Shown: positions 1 to 7,129 of the stretch, one piece after another
Layout of the letters: every line of letters starts with the position of its first letter
How positions within the stretch are numbered: position 1 is the stretch's first letter
DNA from: Gemmata sp051859125
Lineage (GTDB): Bacteria; Planctomycetota; Planctomycetia; Gemmatales; Gemmataceae
NCBI RefSeq assembly: GCF_051859125.1
Contig: NZ_JBHYGG010000157.1
Location: 8,266-72,265, forward strand
Direction: 5' to 3'
DNA length: 64,000 nucleotides
Notes under the pieces: generated by a model
The model's database searches: none
What the model saw: only the letters and a program-made list of their open reading frames with translations
Told to the model about the DNA's origin: nothing
Made by a program: the position numbers and the translations under genes

Positions 1-436
1 CGAGGACGACGGCCCGGTGGTTGAGCCGCGGGTCGGTCGGGATGCGGAACAGCGTGTCGCACGCGCCGGCCTTGGGGTCGGTCGCGCCGTACACGACCAT
101 CGACACGCGGCCGTTCACGACCGCCCCGGCGCACATGGCGCACGGCTCCAGGGTGACGTACAGGATGCACCGGTCGAGCCGCCACGACTTCAGCGCGTTG
201 CCGGCCTGGGTGATGGCGACGATCTCGGCGTGGGCGGTCGGGTCGTGGAGCTGCTCGCGCTGATTGTGGGCCAGGCCGATCACGCCCCGCTCGGGGTGGA
301 CGACCAGCGCCCCGACGGGCACCTCGTCCTCGGCCGCGGCGACCTCGGCCTCGGCCAGGCACATCTCCATGTGGTGGACGTGGAACGGGTGCGCCGGGTT
401 GGTGAACGCCAGGTCGAACGGGTTGAACGGGTCCAT
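1..436 (-). CDS. tadA: tRNA-specific adenosine deaminase (partial)
   Basis: Deaminates adenosine-34 to inosine in the anticodon wobble position of tRNA(Arg), in the cytoplasm. The visible 145 residues show the zinc-dependent cytidine/deoxycytidylate deaminase fold: a HAEI motif supplies the His ligand and catalytic Glu, and LEPCAMCAG supplies the two Cys ligands. The HHMEMCLAEAEVAAAEDEVPVG start is typical of TadA. The gene reads leftward from the ATG at 436 and its C-terminus lies outside the window. Guanine deaminase and other nucleoside deaminases share the motifs, but PCAMCAGA and the N-terminal pattern favour TadA. It stands alone, with a repeat-containing gap between it and lexA. Confidence 0.85.
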   Translation of the reverse strand, partial: MDPFNPFDLAFTNPAHPFHVHHMEMCLAEAEVAAAEDEVPVGALVVHPERGVIGLAHNQREQLHDPTAHAEIVAITQAGNALKSWRLDRCILYVTLEPCAMCAGAVVNGRVSMVVYGATDPKAGACDTLFRIPTDPRLNHRAVVL

Positions 437-464
437 GACGGGTGACGGGTGGCAGAAAGAGAAG

Positions 465-690
465 AGAGTTATCCACAGATTACGCAGATGGACACAGATT
501 AAGAATCAGCGGAGGGTTTTGAAGCCGCGGGTGCGGCGACCCCTGGTCCGGGGTGGTTCGCGATGCTCCGGGGACCAGGGGTTTGCCCGAAGCAGGCCGC
601 ACCCCTGGTTACCATCCGCCGCCCCTCCGGGGCTACAGCCGCCCTCTGTCCTCTAATCTGTGTCTTCTGCGTAATCTGCGGATAATACTC
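465..690. repeat. Inverted repeat with ATTACGCAGA words and a DnaA box
   Basis: The gap between tadA and lexA is framed by two inverted copies of a word-like element. The left copy (465-511) holds TTATCCACAGATTACGCAGA; the right copy (650-690), read on the minus strand, holds TATCCGCAGATTACGCAGA. The left copy includes a perfect DnaA box, TTATCCACA, at 469-477. Between them, ACCCCTGGTCC (539-549) and GGACCAGGGGT (580-590) form a second inverted pair. A third copy of the core lies at 32976-33000. Base composition is lower in GC than the neighbouring genes. No coding potential is seen. Confidence 0.7.
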
Positions 691-704
691 CGCCCGCTCC
701 GAGG

Positions 705-1334
705 TCAGCACTTGCGGATGACGCCGGCGAGGACGCCGAGGATCTGCACGTCCTGCTTGCTTGGGTCGACGATGATCGGCTCCATCGTGCTGTTCATCGG
801 CTCCAGGCGGATCTCGTTCTTCTTCTTGTAGTACTTCTTCAGGGTCATCGCCCGGTCGACCATCGCGACGACCTTGTCGCCGTTGTCGCACGTCGAGCAC
901 TTGCGGATGACGACGTAGTCGCCGTCGGCGATCTGGCCCTCGATCATCGATTGCCCGCGGACCTTCACGACGAACAACTCGTCGCCCGCGAACAGGTCGC
1001 GGATCTCGAGCCGCTCCTCCTGCTCCTCGGCCTCGATGGCCTTGCCGGCGGCGACGACGCCCAGGAGCGGGAAGCTCAGGCCGCCGGCCGAGACGCCGGG
1101 GATGGTGATCCCGCGGGCCTGGGCCTTCTCGTTGTCCTTCTTGGTGACGCGGTTGATGTGGCCCTTTTTCTCCAGCGCCTTCAGGTGGCACATGACGCCG
1201 TTGGGCGACGAGATGCTGAAGGCGTCGCAGATGTCGCGGATCGCCGGGGGGTAGCCCTTCGACTCGATGTGCTTGCGGATGAAGTGGTAGATCTTCTGCT
1301 GCTTGTCGGTCAGGGGCTGTTGTGGCTCGCTCAT
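705..1334 (-). CDS. lexA: LexA SOS repressor / autoprotease
   Basis: Transcriptional repressor of the SOS response that cleaves itself when RecA filaments form on damaged DNA. It has 209 residues, the usual length. An N-terminal winged helix (about 1-65, with GYPPAIRDICDAFSISS) binds DNA. The cleavage bond is Ala96-Gly97, and the catalytic dyad is Ser129 (VRGQSM) with Lys166 (TLKKYY). The ATG at 1334 was chosen because the LexA homology starts there; the frame stays open upstream but is not LexA-like. Odd feature: a CSTC pair (Cys146, Cys149) sits in the loop before NGDKVVAMVD and the protein ends in Cys. It is divergent from trpD. Confidence 0.95.
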   Translation of the reverse strand: MSEPQQPLTDKQQKIYHFIRKHIESKGYPPAIRDICDAFSISSPNGVMCHLKALEKKGHINRVTKKDNEKAQARGITIPGVSAGGLSFPLLGVVAAGKAIEAEEQEERLEIRDLFAGDELFVVKVRGQSMIEGQIADGDYVVIRKCSTCDNGDKVVAMVDRAMTLKKYYKKKNEIRLEPMNSTMEPIIVDPSKQDVQILGVLAGVIRKC

Positions 1335-1590
1335 GACTGGACCCCGGGCGCAGCGCGCATAAGTGGTAGAGGTGTGGTCGGTGGGGTGGGGAAGTAGGAA
1401 GTTCGACCGCCCGGAGCTTCCTGCCCAACCGGCGCACCTCCTACACCTGTCCACTGTGTATGGAAGTATAAGGAACAGGCGTACAGAAAGAAAGTCAGTT
1501 TTTACCGATTTGAGTTGGAAAGCACTGGACCCGCAAGTACGAAGGACGGGGGAAGCCCCGGACGGGTTTAGCACCCGCGGACCCAATGCG
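1335..1590. other. lexA-trpD divergent gap
   Basis: This non-coding stretch is locally AT-rich at 1440-1520. GAAC-AGGC-GTAC at 1473-1484 is one mismatch from the GAAC-N4-GTTC operator of Gram-positive-type LexA and could be an SOS box. Read toward lexA, TATACT-like bases lie close to it and could be a -10, but I see no convincing -35. Treat the operator as a candidate only. Confidence 0.3.
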
Positions 1591-1700
1591 GTCCCAGGGT
1601 TCGCACCCTGGGCTACGCACTGCCGCCCCCTTCGGGGGCTAATTGCTTGAGTCCCGGAGGGACGGCAGTGCGTAGCCCAGGGTGCAAACCCTGGGTTCAA
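1591..1700. repeat. Long hairpin repeat (CCCTGGGCTACGCACTGCCG family)
   Basis: Arms at about 1595-1625 and 1662-1693 pair almost perfectly: CACCCTGGGCTACGCACTGCC on the left against GGCAGTGCGTAGCCCAGGGTG on the right. The interior holds smaller hairpins, GCCCCCTTCGGGGGC and GTCCCGGAGGGAC. A related copy lies at 31806-31942, and further fragments of the arm continue to about 1730. It sits just upstream of trpD. Confidence 0.8.
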
Positions 1701-1781
1701 GGGTGTAAACCCCGGGTCCCAGGGTTCTGTGGTGCTTCCCGCCCGGTCCGTTCTCCGTGCATTTCCCGAAGGGGGTGGTCT

Positions 1782-2804
1782 GTGGAGCTGCAGCCACCGA
1801 GCTGGTTCCCCGAGTTGTTCGCGCTGCTCCTCACCGGGCGCGACGTGCCGCCGGCCCGGGTGACCGAGGCGGTCCGCGACTTGGTCGCCGGCCGCGTCGA
1901 CGACGCCCGCGGGGCCGCGTTCCTCACCGCCCTCCGCATGAAGGGCGAGACGGCCGACGAGATCGCCGCCGCCGCCCAGGTGCTCCGCGAGCAGATGGTG
2001 CGGCTCGTCCCCGTGTCGGGGCCGGTCCTCGACACGTGCGGCACCGGCGGCGACGACAGCGGCACGTTCAACATCAGCACCGCGGCGGCGCTGGTGGCGT
2101 GCGGCGCGGGCGTCCCCATCGTGAAGCACGGGAACCGGGCCGTGTCGAGCAAGTCGGGCAGTGCCGACGTGCTCCGCGAACTCGGGGTGCCGATCGAGGC
2201 CGGGCCGGAGTGGGCGCAGAAGTGCCTCGACCGCGTCGGGTTCGCGTTCTGCTACGCCCCGCACTTCCACCGCGGCATGGCGCACGTCGCCGAGTTGCGG
2301 AAGAAGCTCGGCATCCGGACCGTGTTCAACCTCCTCGGCCCGCTCGCGAACCCGGCGAGCGCCCCGTACCAGCTCCTCGGCGTCGGCAAGCCGGACCTGC
2401 TCGACCCGCTCGCCGGCGCGATCGCGGCGCTGGGCACGCGGAAGGCGGTGCTGGTGACGAGCTTCGACGGGCTGGACGAGGTGAGCCTCTCGGCCCCGAC
2501 GATGGTGCGGGTGGTCCGCGGCGAGGAGTACGAGGTGCGGGAGTGGAGCCCGGACGAGTTCGGGCTCGGTGCGGTGCGGATCAGCGCGATCAAGGCGGCC
2601 GACGCGAAGGAGAGCGCCGCGATCATCCGCGGGGTGCTCGACGGCGACGACGGCCCGGCCCGGCGGATCGTTCTGGCGAACGCCGCCGCGGCGCTGTGGG
2701 CGGCCGAGTTCGTGACCACGCTCCGCGACGGCGTCGAGATGGCCGACGCCGCACTCAAGGCCGGCAAGCCCCGCGCGGCACTCGAGGCGCTGACGCGGGG
2801 GTGA
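1782..2804 (+). CDS. trpD: Anthranilate phosphoribosyltransferase
   Basis: Transfers phosphoribose from PRPP to anthranilate, the second step from chorismate to tryptophan, in the cytoplasm. The 340 residues match the family length. PRPP-binding motifs are clear: GTGGDDSGT at about 87-95, KHGNRAVSSKSGSAD at about 115-129, and the anthranilate-side FNLLGPLANPA. The start is a GTG at 1782, preceded by a good AAGGGGG ribosome-binding site; the frame is open upstream but reads through the repeat. No other trp genes are adjacent, so the pathway is dispersed here, as in many planctomycetes. The small downstream gene begins 20 bases after the stop and may be co-transcribed. Confidence 0.95.
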   Translation: MELQPPSWFPELFALLLTGRDVPPARVTEAVRDLVAGRVDDARGAAFLTALRMKGETADEIAAAAQVLREQMVRLVPVSGPVLDTCGTGGDDSGTFNISTAAALVACGAGVPIVKHGNRAVSSKSGSADVLRELGVPIEAGPEWAQKCLDRVGFAFCYAPHFHRGMAHVAELRKKLGIRTVFNLLGPLANPASAPYQLLGVGKPDLLDPLAGAIAALGTRKAVLVTSFDGLDEVSLSAPTMVRVVRGEEYEVREWSPDEFGLGAVRISAIKAADAKESAAIIRGVLDGDDGPARRIVLANAAAALWAAEFVTTLRDGVEMADAALKAGKPRAALEALTRG

Positions 2805-2824
2805 CCTTCAACGAGGAAGCCCCG

Positions 2825-3061
2825 ATGTCCGATGGCGTTGTTCTGGTGCTGGTCGCGTCGATCGGGATAGCCGTCGCGCTTCGGGCAGATGCGATCGCAT
2901 CGTATTCCGCAGCAAAGTACCAGCTGCACCCGCCCTGGGTGCCACGCATGTGGGGCGACCGCATGTCTCGAAATGCGGTCGCGGTGAACGCAATGATGTG
3001 GCGGGTCTTCGGCACCGCGGTGGCGTTGCTGTGCTTCGCCAAAGTCGGTGGAGTCCTGTAA
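2825..3061 (+). CDS. Small membrane protein, unknown function
   Basis: A 78-residue protein that I do not recognise. An N-terminal hydrophobic segment (VVLVLVASIGIAVAL, about 5-19) and a second near the C-terminus (VFGTAVALLCFAKVGGVL) suggest two membrane passes with a short polar loop between (PPWVPRMWGDRMSR). A GAGGA-type ribosome-binding site lies about 8 bases before the ATG. It follows trpD closely on the same strand, but nothing in it suggests a role in tryptophan synthesis. It is followed by a hairpin repeat that probably ends transcription from both sides. Confidence 0.6.
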   Translation: MSDGVVLVLVASIGIAVALRADAIASYSAAKYQLHPPWVPRMWGDRMSRNAVAVNAMMWRVFGTAVALLCFAKVGGVL

Positions 3062-3105
3062 CCACCGCGTGAGACCGATTCCAGCCTCATGGGACACGCC
3101 CGGTC

Positions 3106-3163
3106 GTAGGGCCGGCTGGTGCAACTCGAATGCCTCGGTCTCGGCCGGCACAGCCGGCCCTAC
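3106..3163. repeat. Hairpin repeat (TAGGGCCGGCT family)
   Basis: Arms GTAGGGCCGGCT (3106-3117) and AGCCGGCCCTAC (3152-3163) are perfectly complementary, with an inner TCGGCCGGCACAG stretch. It lies between convergent genes and may act as a two-way terminator. A related element is at 35806-35872. Confidence 0.75.
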
Positions 3164-3179
3164 ATCTCACTTACTCGCC

Positions 3180-3749
3180 CTACCGGTTGCCGCCGGGAAC
3201 CCAGAGTACGTCGCCGCGGCCGTCGTCGTTGGCCACGCGGGCCAGGACGAACAGGTAGTCGCTCAGCCGGTTCAGGTAGATCAGCGCCTGCGGGTTCACC
3301 GTCTCCGTGCGCATCAGCGTCACAACGGCGCGCTCGGCCCGGCGGCACACGGTGCGGGCCAGGTGCAGGTACGCGGCGGCCGGCGTTCCGCCCGGCAGGA
3401 TGAAGCTCCGCAGCGGTTCCAGCTTCTCGTTCAGCCGGTCGATGGCGCGCTCCAGGCGCTCGGCCTGCGCCGCGGTCACGCGCAGGGACTTCCCCGGCTC
3501 CTCTCCCGCGAACGGCGGCACGCACAGGTCGGCCCCCACGTCGAACAGGTCGTTCTGGATCGACCGCAGGACCGCGGCGGCCGGGCACGTTGGGACGTTC
3601 GCGGCGACCAGGCCGAGTACGGCGTTCAGTTCGTCCACCTCGCCGTAGGCCGCGACGCGGGCGTGGTCCTTGGGCACGCGGGTGCCGTCGCCCAGGCCGG
3701 TCTCGCCGGTGTCGCCCGACTTCGTGTAGATGCGGGATAGGAAGACCAT
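3180..3749 (-). CDS. ATP:cob(I)alamin adenosyltransferase, PduO type
   Basis: Transfers the adenosyl group of ATP to cob(I)alamin to make coenzyme B12 in the cytoplasm. The 189 residues fit the PduO-type trimeric family. The N-terminal ATP-binding signature YTKSGDTGETGLGDGTR begins at residue 8, followed by KDHARVAAYGEVDELNA; the second motif FILPGGTPAAAYLHLART is at about 116-133, and LNRLSDYLFVLAR follows near 160. The ATG at 3749 opens directly on the family start. I looked upstream for a cobalamin riboswitch and saw none. It could serve salvage or a B12-dependent mutase elsewhere; no cobalamin genes are adjacent. Confidence 0.92.
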   Translation of the reverse strand: MVFLSRIYTKSGDTGETGLGDGTRVPKDHARVAAYGEVDELNAVLGLVAANVPTCPAAAVLRSIQNDLFDVGADLCVPPFAGEEPGKSLRVTAAQAERLERAIDRLNEKLEPLRSFILPGGTPAAAYLHLARTVCRRAERAVVTLMRTETVNPQALIYLNRLSDYLFVLARVANDDGRGDVLWVPGGNR

Positions 3750-3930
3750 CGGACCCGTTTCGCGTTTCGAGTTCAAAGTCGCGCCCCTGTCATCGTAGGC
3801 ACGCAGGGCCGACAAAATCGCCACGACCCCAAAACCCGAAACATCCAACTCGAAACTCTCAACTCCGCGAAGCGGTCGGGACGATACAGTTGGTAACCAA
3901 GGTCGGTTCGGCTCGCACGGAGGGGGGAGA

Positions 3931-4497
3931 ATGTTCCGAGTTCGTCGCCACGCACTGCTGCTGGCCGCGGCCGCCTTGACGGTCGCAAACGTCGGCTGCA
4001 ACCCGTTCACGATGGGTCTGTTCACGCCGGTCCCGATCCAGCCCTGGGTCGCGGAGCGCATGAACCAGAAGTACGGCAACCGCAACGACGGCCGCACGCC
4101 GGTCATGCCGCCGATCCGCGACGGGTTCCCGCCGCCGATCTGCGAGGACCCGCCGAGCGACCAGGAGGTGCTCCGGGCCATGCCCCGCGTCACCCGCGGC
4201 GTCCCGTACATTTTCGAGGAGTTCCGCGACGACATCGTGATCGTCAAGAACCGCCTGGTCGACAAGATCGACCCGCCCCGGTTCTTCCCGCTCGTCGGGC
4301 CGGCCCAGCTGCACCACTGCCACTGGGAGTGCGTGGTGTACTACACCGAGACCGTGCAGAGCGACCACCCGTTCCCGATGCAGACCAGGAAGAACCGGGT
4401 CCAGGTGCTGTACATCGACAAGGACCACCTGCACCTGTACGTCGGCCCGAACACGGACGTGCAGCGGCAGATCACGGCCGACATGACGAAGTATTGA
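3931..4497 (+). CDS. Lipoprotein of unknown function
   Basis: A 188-residue exported protein. Residues 1-23 form a lipoprotein signal (RRHALLLAAAALTVANVGC, lipobox VGC with the lipidated Cys at 23). The mature part is rich in Pro and aromatic residues, with NPFTMGLFTPVPIQPWVAERM near the start and a conserved-looking YIFEEFRDDIVIVKN segment, then HHCHWECVVYYTET. I recognise no family. It begins 181 bases from the divergently read adenosyltransferase, with a GGAGGGGGGA ribosome-binding site just upstream of the ATG. Confidence 0.7.
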   Translation: MFRVRRHALLLAAAALTVANVGCNPFTMGLFTPVPIQPWVAERMNQKYGNRNDGRTPVMPPIRDGFPPPICEDPPSDQEVLRAMPRVTRGVPYIFEEFRDDIVIVKNRLVDKIDPPRFFPLVGPAQLHHCHWECVVYYTETVQSDHPFPMQTRKNRVQVLYIDKDHLHLYVGPNTDVQRQITADMTKY

Positions 4498-4499
4498 GA

Positions 4500-4605
4500 T
4501 TGCGGAACGCGGATTTCGGAGTGCGGAATTCCAGACGCGAACCGACTCTCACGCCTTGGTTCGTTGGGATTCCGCACTCCACGTTCCGAACTCCGCATTC
4601 GCCCC
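4500..4605. repeat. Imperfect inverted repeat (GGAGTGCGGAATTC words)
   Basis: The left part repeats GCGGAACGCGGATTTCGGAG and GTGCGGAAT; the right part (4567-4603) carries the inverse, ATTCCGCACTCC followed by TTCCGAACTCCGCATTCG. It belongs to the class of short-word inverted repeats also seen at 7863, 13641, 26388 and elsewhere. Confidence 0.6.
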
Positions 4606-4695
4606 GTACCCTCCGTCGTGCTTGAAGGCGACCGCCGCACCCGGCTCCGAAAGGAGTCGGGTGTTTGGCGTTGCGGCCGGCCGGCCGCAACGCGA

Positions 4696-4723
4696 TTGAA
4701 AATCGCCCGGAACAGGGTAGACT
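4696..4723 (+). promoter_or_regulatory. Sigma70-like promoter of kimA
   Basis: TTGAAA (4696-4701) and TAGACT (4718-4723) are separated by 16 bases. The predicted transcription start, about 4729-4731, falls exactly at the 5' edge of the riboswitch, which supports both calls. Confidence 0.6.
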
Positions 4724-4727
4724 TGAC

Positions 4728-4892
4728 ATTGCCTAAGCCGATCGGCGTACCGATCGGCGCGGGGGAACCAATGACCTCAGGCGTGCCACTGGCACCCGGG
4801 GGTTGGGGCGCAGGTCGCGACGAACCCGCGACCAGACCACTTCCAAGGTCCAGCCCGTCAGCTAACCTCGTAGGCGTTTGGAAGGGCGGACC
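4728..4892 (+). promoter_or_regulatory. c-di-AMP riboswitch (ydaO-yuaA type)
   Basis: RNA leader that binds cyclic di-AMP. The class signature is present in order: GCGGGGGAACC (about 4759-4769), a GGGGTTGGGGC segment (about 4798-4808), then CCCGTCAGCTAACCTCG continuing into TAGGCGTT (4854-4878), which matches the very conserved 3' half of the ydaO motif. TTGCC near 4729-4733 can pair with GGCGTT near 4873 to close P1. It precedes a KimA-like potassium importer, the gene type this riboswitch classically controls. In Bacillus, ligand binding turns expression off. Confidence 0.88.
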
Positions 4893-4948
4893 ACACCTCA
4901 CCGCACCTCGCGGGACCGTGACCCCCTTCGCACCTTTGTTTCGGGCGT

Positions 4949-5003
4949 TGCCGCCGCGGCACCGTCGCGCCACCGCGCGACCGCGGTTCGCGCCGCGGCG
5001 GCA
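4949..5003 (+). promoter_or_regulatory. Leader hairpin before kimA
   Basis: TGCCGCCGCGGC (4949-4960) and GCCGCGGCGGCA (4992-5003) pair perfectly, 14 bases ahead of the ATG at 5017. It lies between the aptamer and the start codon, so it could be part of the expression platform by masking the weak GGGG ribosome-binding site. No U-tract follows, so a translational switch is more likely than a terminator. Confidence 0.4.
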
Positions 5004-5016
5004 CGGGGTCACTCGC

Positions 5017-6984
5017 ATGTCTCGGCGATCCGCATGGGTCCGCCTCCGGGAGGTCGTGGTCGGTCCGCCGCGCGACCTGGCAGACGCGGCACTGTTCCAC
5101 AAGGTGTCGCTCGTCGCGCTGCTGGCCTGGGTCGGCCTCGGGGCCGACGGGCTCTCGTCGTCGTGCTACGGCCCGGAGGAGACGTACAAGGCGCTGGGCC
5201 GGTTCCCGGCCCTGGCCGTGTTCGTCGCCCTCGGCTCGGTCCTCACCATCGCGGTGCTGTGTGTGAGCTACCGGCAGATCATCGGGCTGTTCCCGACCGG
5301 GGGCGGCGGCTACCTCGTGGCGAGCAAGTTGCTCGGCCGGGGGGCCGGGGTCGTGTCCGGGTCGGCGCTGCTGGTCGACTACGTCCTGACGGTCGCGATC
5401 TCGGTCGCCGCCGGGGCCGACGCGCTGTTCTCGCTCCTGCCCCCGGAGTGGCGGGCGTGGAAGGTGCCGTTCGCGTGCGGCGGCGTGGCCGCGATGACCG
5501 TCGTGAACCTCCGCGGGGTCCGCGAGTCGGTCGTGATGTGGGTGCCGGTGTTCTTCGCGTTCATCGCCACGCACGCGGTCGCGATCCTGGTCGCCGTCGG
5601 CATCCACCTCGCCGACGCCGGGGCGGTGACCGAGCGGACCGCCCGCGAGATCGGGGCGGCGCACGCCGAACTCGGGCTCGCCGGGGTGCTGGTCCTGATG
5701 CTCCGGGCGTTCAGCGTCGGGGCCGGGACGTACACGGGCATCGAGGCCGTCTCCAACGGGCTGCCGGCCCTCCGCGCCCCGCAGGCCGAGACCGGGAAGC
5801 GGACCATGACCCTGATGGGCGTCTCGCTGGCCGTCACGGTGTTCGGCCTGCTCCTGGGGTACCTGTTCGTCGGGGTCCGCCCGGTCGAGGGGAAGACGCT
5901 CAACGCGGTGCTGTTCGAGTCGATCACCGCGACCTGGCCCGCGTGGCTCGGGGCCGCGTTCGTCACGGTCGGCATGCTCAGCGCCACGGCGCTGCTGTTC
6001 ATCGCGGCCCAGGCCGGGTTCCTCGACGGCCCCCGGGTGCTGGCCACGATGGCCCTGGACCGGTGGTTCCCGAGCCGGTTCGCGACCCTCTCGGACCGGC
6101 TCGTCGCGCAGAACGGCCTGCTCCTCATGGGGGCCGCGGCCCTCGCCGTGGTCGTGCTCGCCGGCGGGAGCGTGGACCTGCTCGTCGTGCTCTACAGCAT
6201 CAACGTGTTCCTCACGTTCTCGCTGTCCCAACTCGGCATGTGCGCCCACTGGTGGGGCGAGCGGAAGCGGGGCCGGGCGTGGCGGCGGGGGCTGCTCGTC
6301 AACGGCGCCGGGCTCGCGGTCACCGCGTCGATCCTCGCCGCCCTCTGCGCGATCAAGTTCTTCGAGGGCGGGTGGGTGACGCTCCTCGTCACGTCGGCCG
6401 TGGTCGCGGTCGCGCACCTGGTCCGGCGGCACTACGACGGCGTCGCCCGCCGGCTCGCGCGGCTCGACGCCGACCTCGCCGAGGCCGAGCGCGACCCGCG
6501 GTTGCCCGGCGGCCGGCCCGAGCCCGGCCGGGGCCGCACCGCGGTGCTCCTGTGCAACGGGTACAACGGGCTCGGCGTTACCACGTTCCTGAACGTGTTC
6601 CGCATGTTCCCGGGCACGTTCGACCGGTGCGTGTTCGTCCTCGCAGGGGCCGTCGACGCCGGGTCGTTCAAGGGGGCCGCGGAGGTGGCGGGGCTCCGCG
6701 CCGCGACCGACGACCAGGCCCGGCGGTACGCCGACCTGGCCCGCGAGTGCGGGCTGGAGGCCGAGGTGCGGACCGCCATCGGCCCGGACGTGATGGAGGT
6801 GATCGAGGCGCTCGTGCGGGACGCCCTGCGGGACCACCCGGCCGCCGTCGTGTTCGCGGGGCAACTCGCCTTCGAGCGCGAAACGCCCTGGACCCGCTGG
6901 TTGCACAACTACGTCGTGTTCGCGCTCCAGAAGGTCTACTGCCAGCAGGGGGTCCCGTTCGTGATCGTGCCGATCCGGATCTGA
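5017..6984 (+). CDS. kimA: KimA-like potassium importer (APC superfamily)
   Basis: Predicted high-affinity proton/K+ symporter of the inner membrane. The 655 residues have about twelve hydrophobic segments and a cytoplasmic C-terminal domain resembling universal stress proteins (from about residue 500). Family motifs include GADGLSSSCYGPEETYKALG near residue 45, SYRQIIGLFPTGGGGYLVAS, and LLVDYVLTVAISVAAGADAL, which closely follow KimA of Bacillus. The ATG at 5017 was preferred over upstream in-frame codons because those lie in the riboswitch. The c-di-AMP leader implies repression when cyclic di-AMP, and so K+, is high. An amino-acid permease is the alternative, but motifs and leader together argue for potassium. 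Confidence 0.85.
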   Translation: MSRRSAWVRLREVVVGPPRDLADAALFHKVSLVALLAWVGLGADGLSSSCYGPEETYKALGRFPALAVFVALGSVLTIAVLCVSYRQIIGLFPTGGGGYLVASKLLGRGAGVVSGSALLVDYVLTVAISVAAGADALFSLLPPEWRAWKVPFACGGVAAMTVVNLRGVRESVVMWVPVFFAFIATHAVAILVAVGIHLADAGAVTERTAREIGAAHAELGLAGVLVLMLRAFSVGAGTYTGIEAVSNGLPALRAPQAETGKRTMTLMGVSLAVTVFGLLLGYLFVGVRPVEGKTLNAVLFESITATWPAWLGAAFVTVGMLSATALLFIAAQAGFLDGPRVLATMALDRWFPSRFATLSDRLVAQNGLLLMGAAALAVVVLAGGSVDLLVVLYSINVFLTFSLSQLGMCAHWWGERKRGRAWRRGLLVNGAGLAVTASILAALCAIKFFEGGWVTLLVTSAVVAVAHLVRRHYDGVARRLARLDADLAEAERDPRLPGGRPEPGRGRTAVLLCNGYNGLGVTTFLNVFRMFPGTFDRCVFVLAGAVDAGSFKGAAEVAGLRAATDDQARRYADLARECGLEAEVRTAIGPDVMEVIEALVRDALRDHPAAVVFAGQLAFERETPWTRWLHNYVVFALQKVYCQQGVPFVIVPIRI

Positions 6985-7085
6985 GCGCACCGGGGACGCG
7001 GCCCCACGCGACGGAGCAACTCATTCGTCGCGTGGGGAACCACACTACTGAGTGGACACTTTTCTTCTCGCGTTCGAATCCCTAC

Positions 7086-7102
7086 GATACCGATAAGGTA
7101 TC
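7086..7102 (+). promoter_or_regulatory. Candidate operator upstream of cysH
   Basis: GATACC-GATAA-GGTATC is a perfect inverted repeat with 6-base arms and a 5-base spacer, 28 bases before the cysH start. Its symmetry suits a dimeric regulator, and the Rrf2-family gene just downstream of cysH is the obvious candidate. Assignment to that protein is inference. Confidence 0.45.
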
Positions 7103-7129
7103 TGTCGAAATCGGGCGGCGGGGGATGGG

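Noticed and set aside
465..690. Replication origin around the DnaA box
   Set aside because: One box only, no dnaA, dnaN or gidA nearby and no AT-rich unwinding stretch.
1335..2285. N-terminal extension of lexA
   Set aside because: The frame stays open to 2285 but runs through the hairpin repeat and antisense to trpD; the residues have no LexA character.
3750..3930. Cobalamin riboswitch upstream of the adenosyltransferase
   Set aside because: No B12-box (GCCACTG-type) or matching helices seen; only a word-like repeat.
4564..5016. N-terminal extension of the KimA-like protein
   Set aside because: The open frame covers the riboswitch and promoter, so it is not translated as part of the protein.
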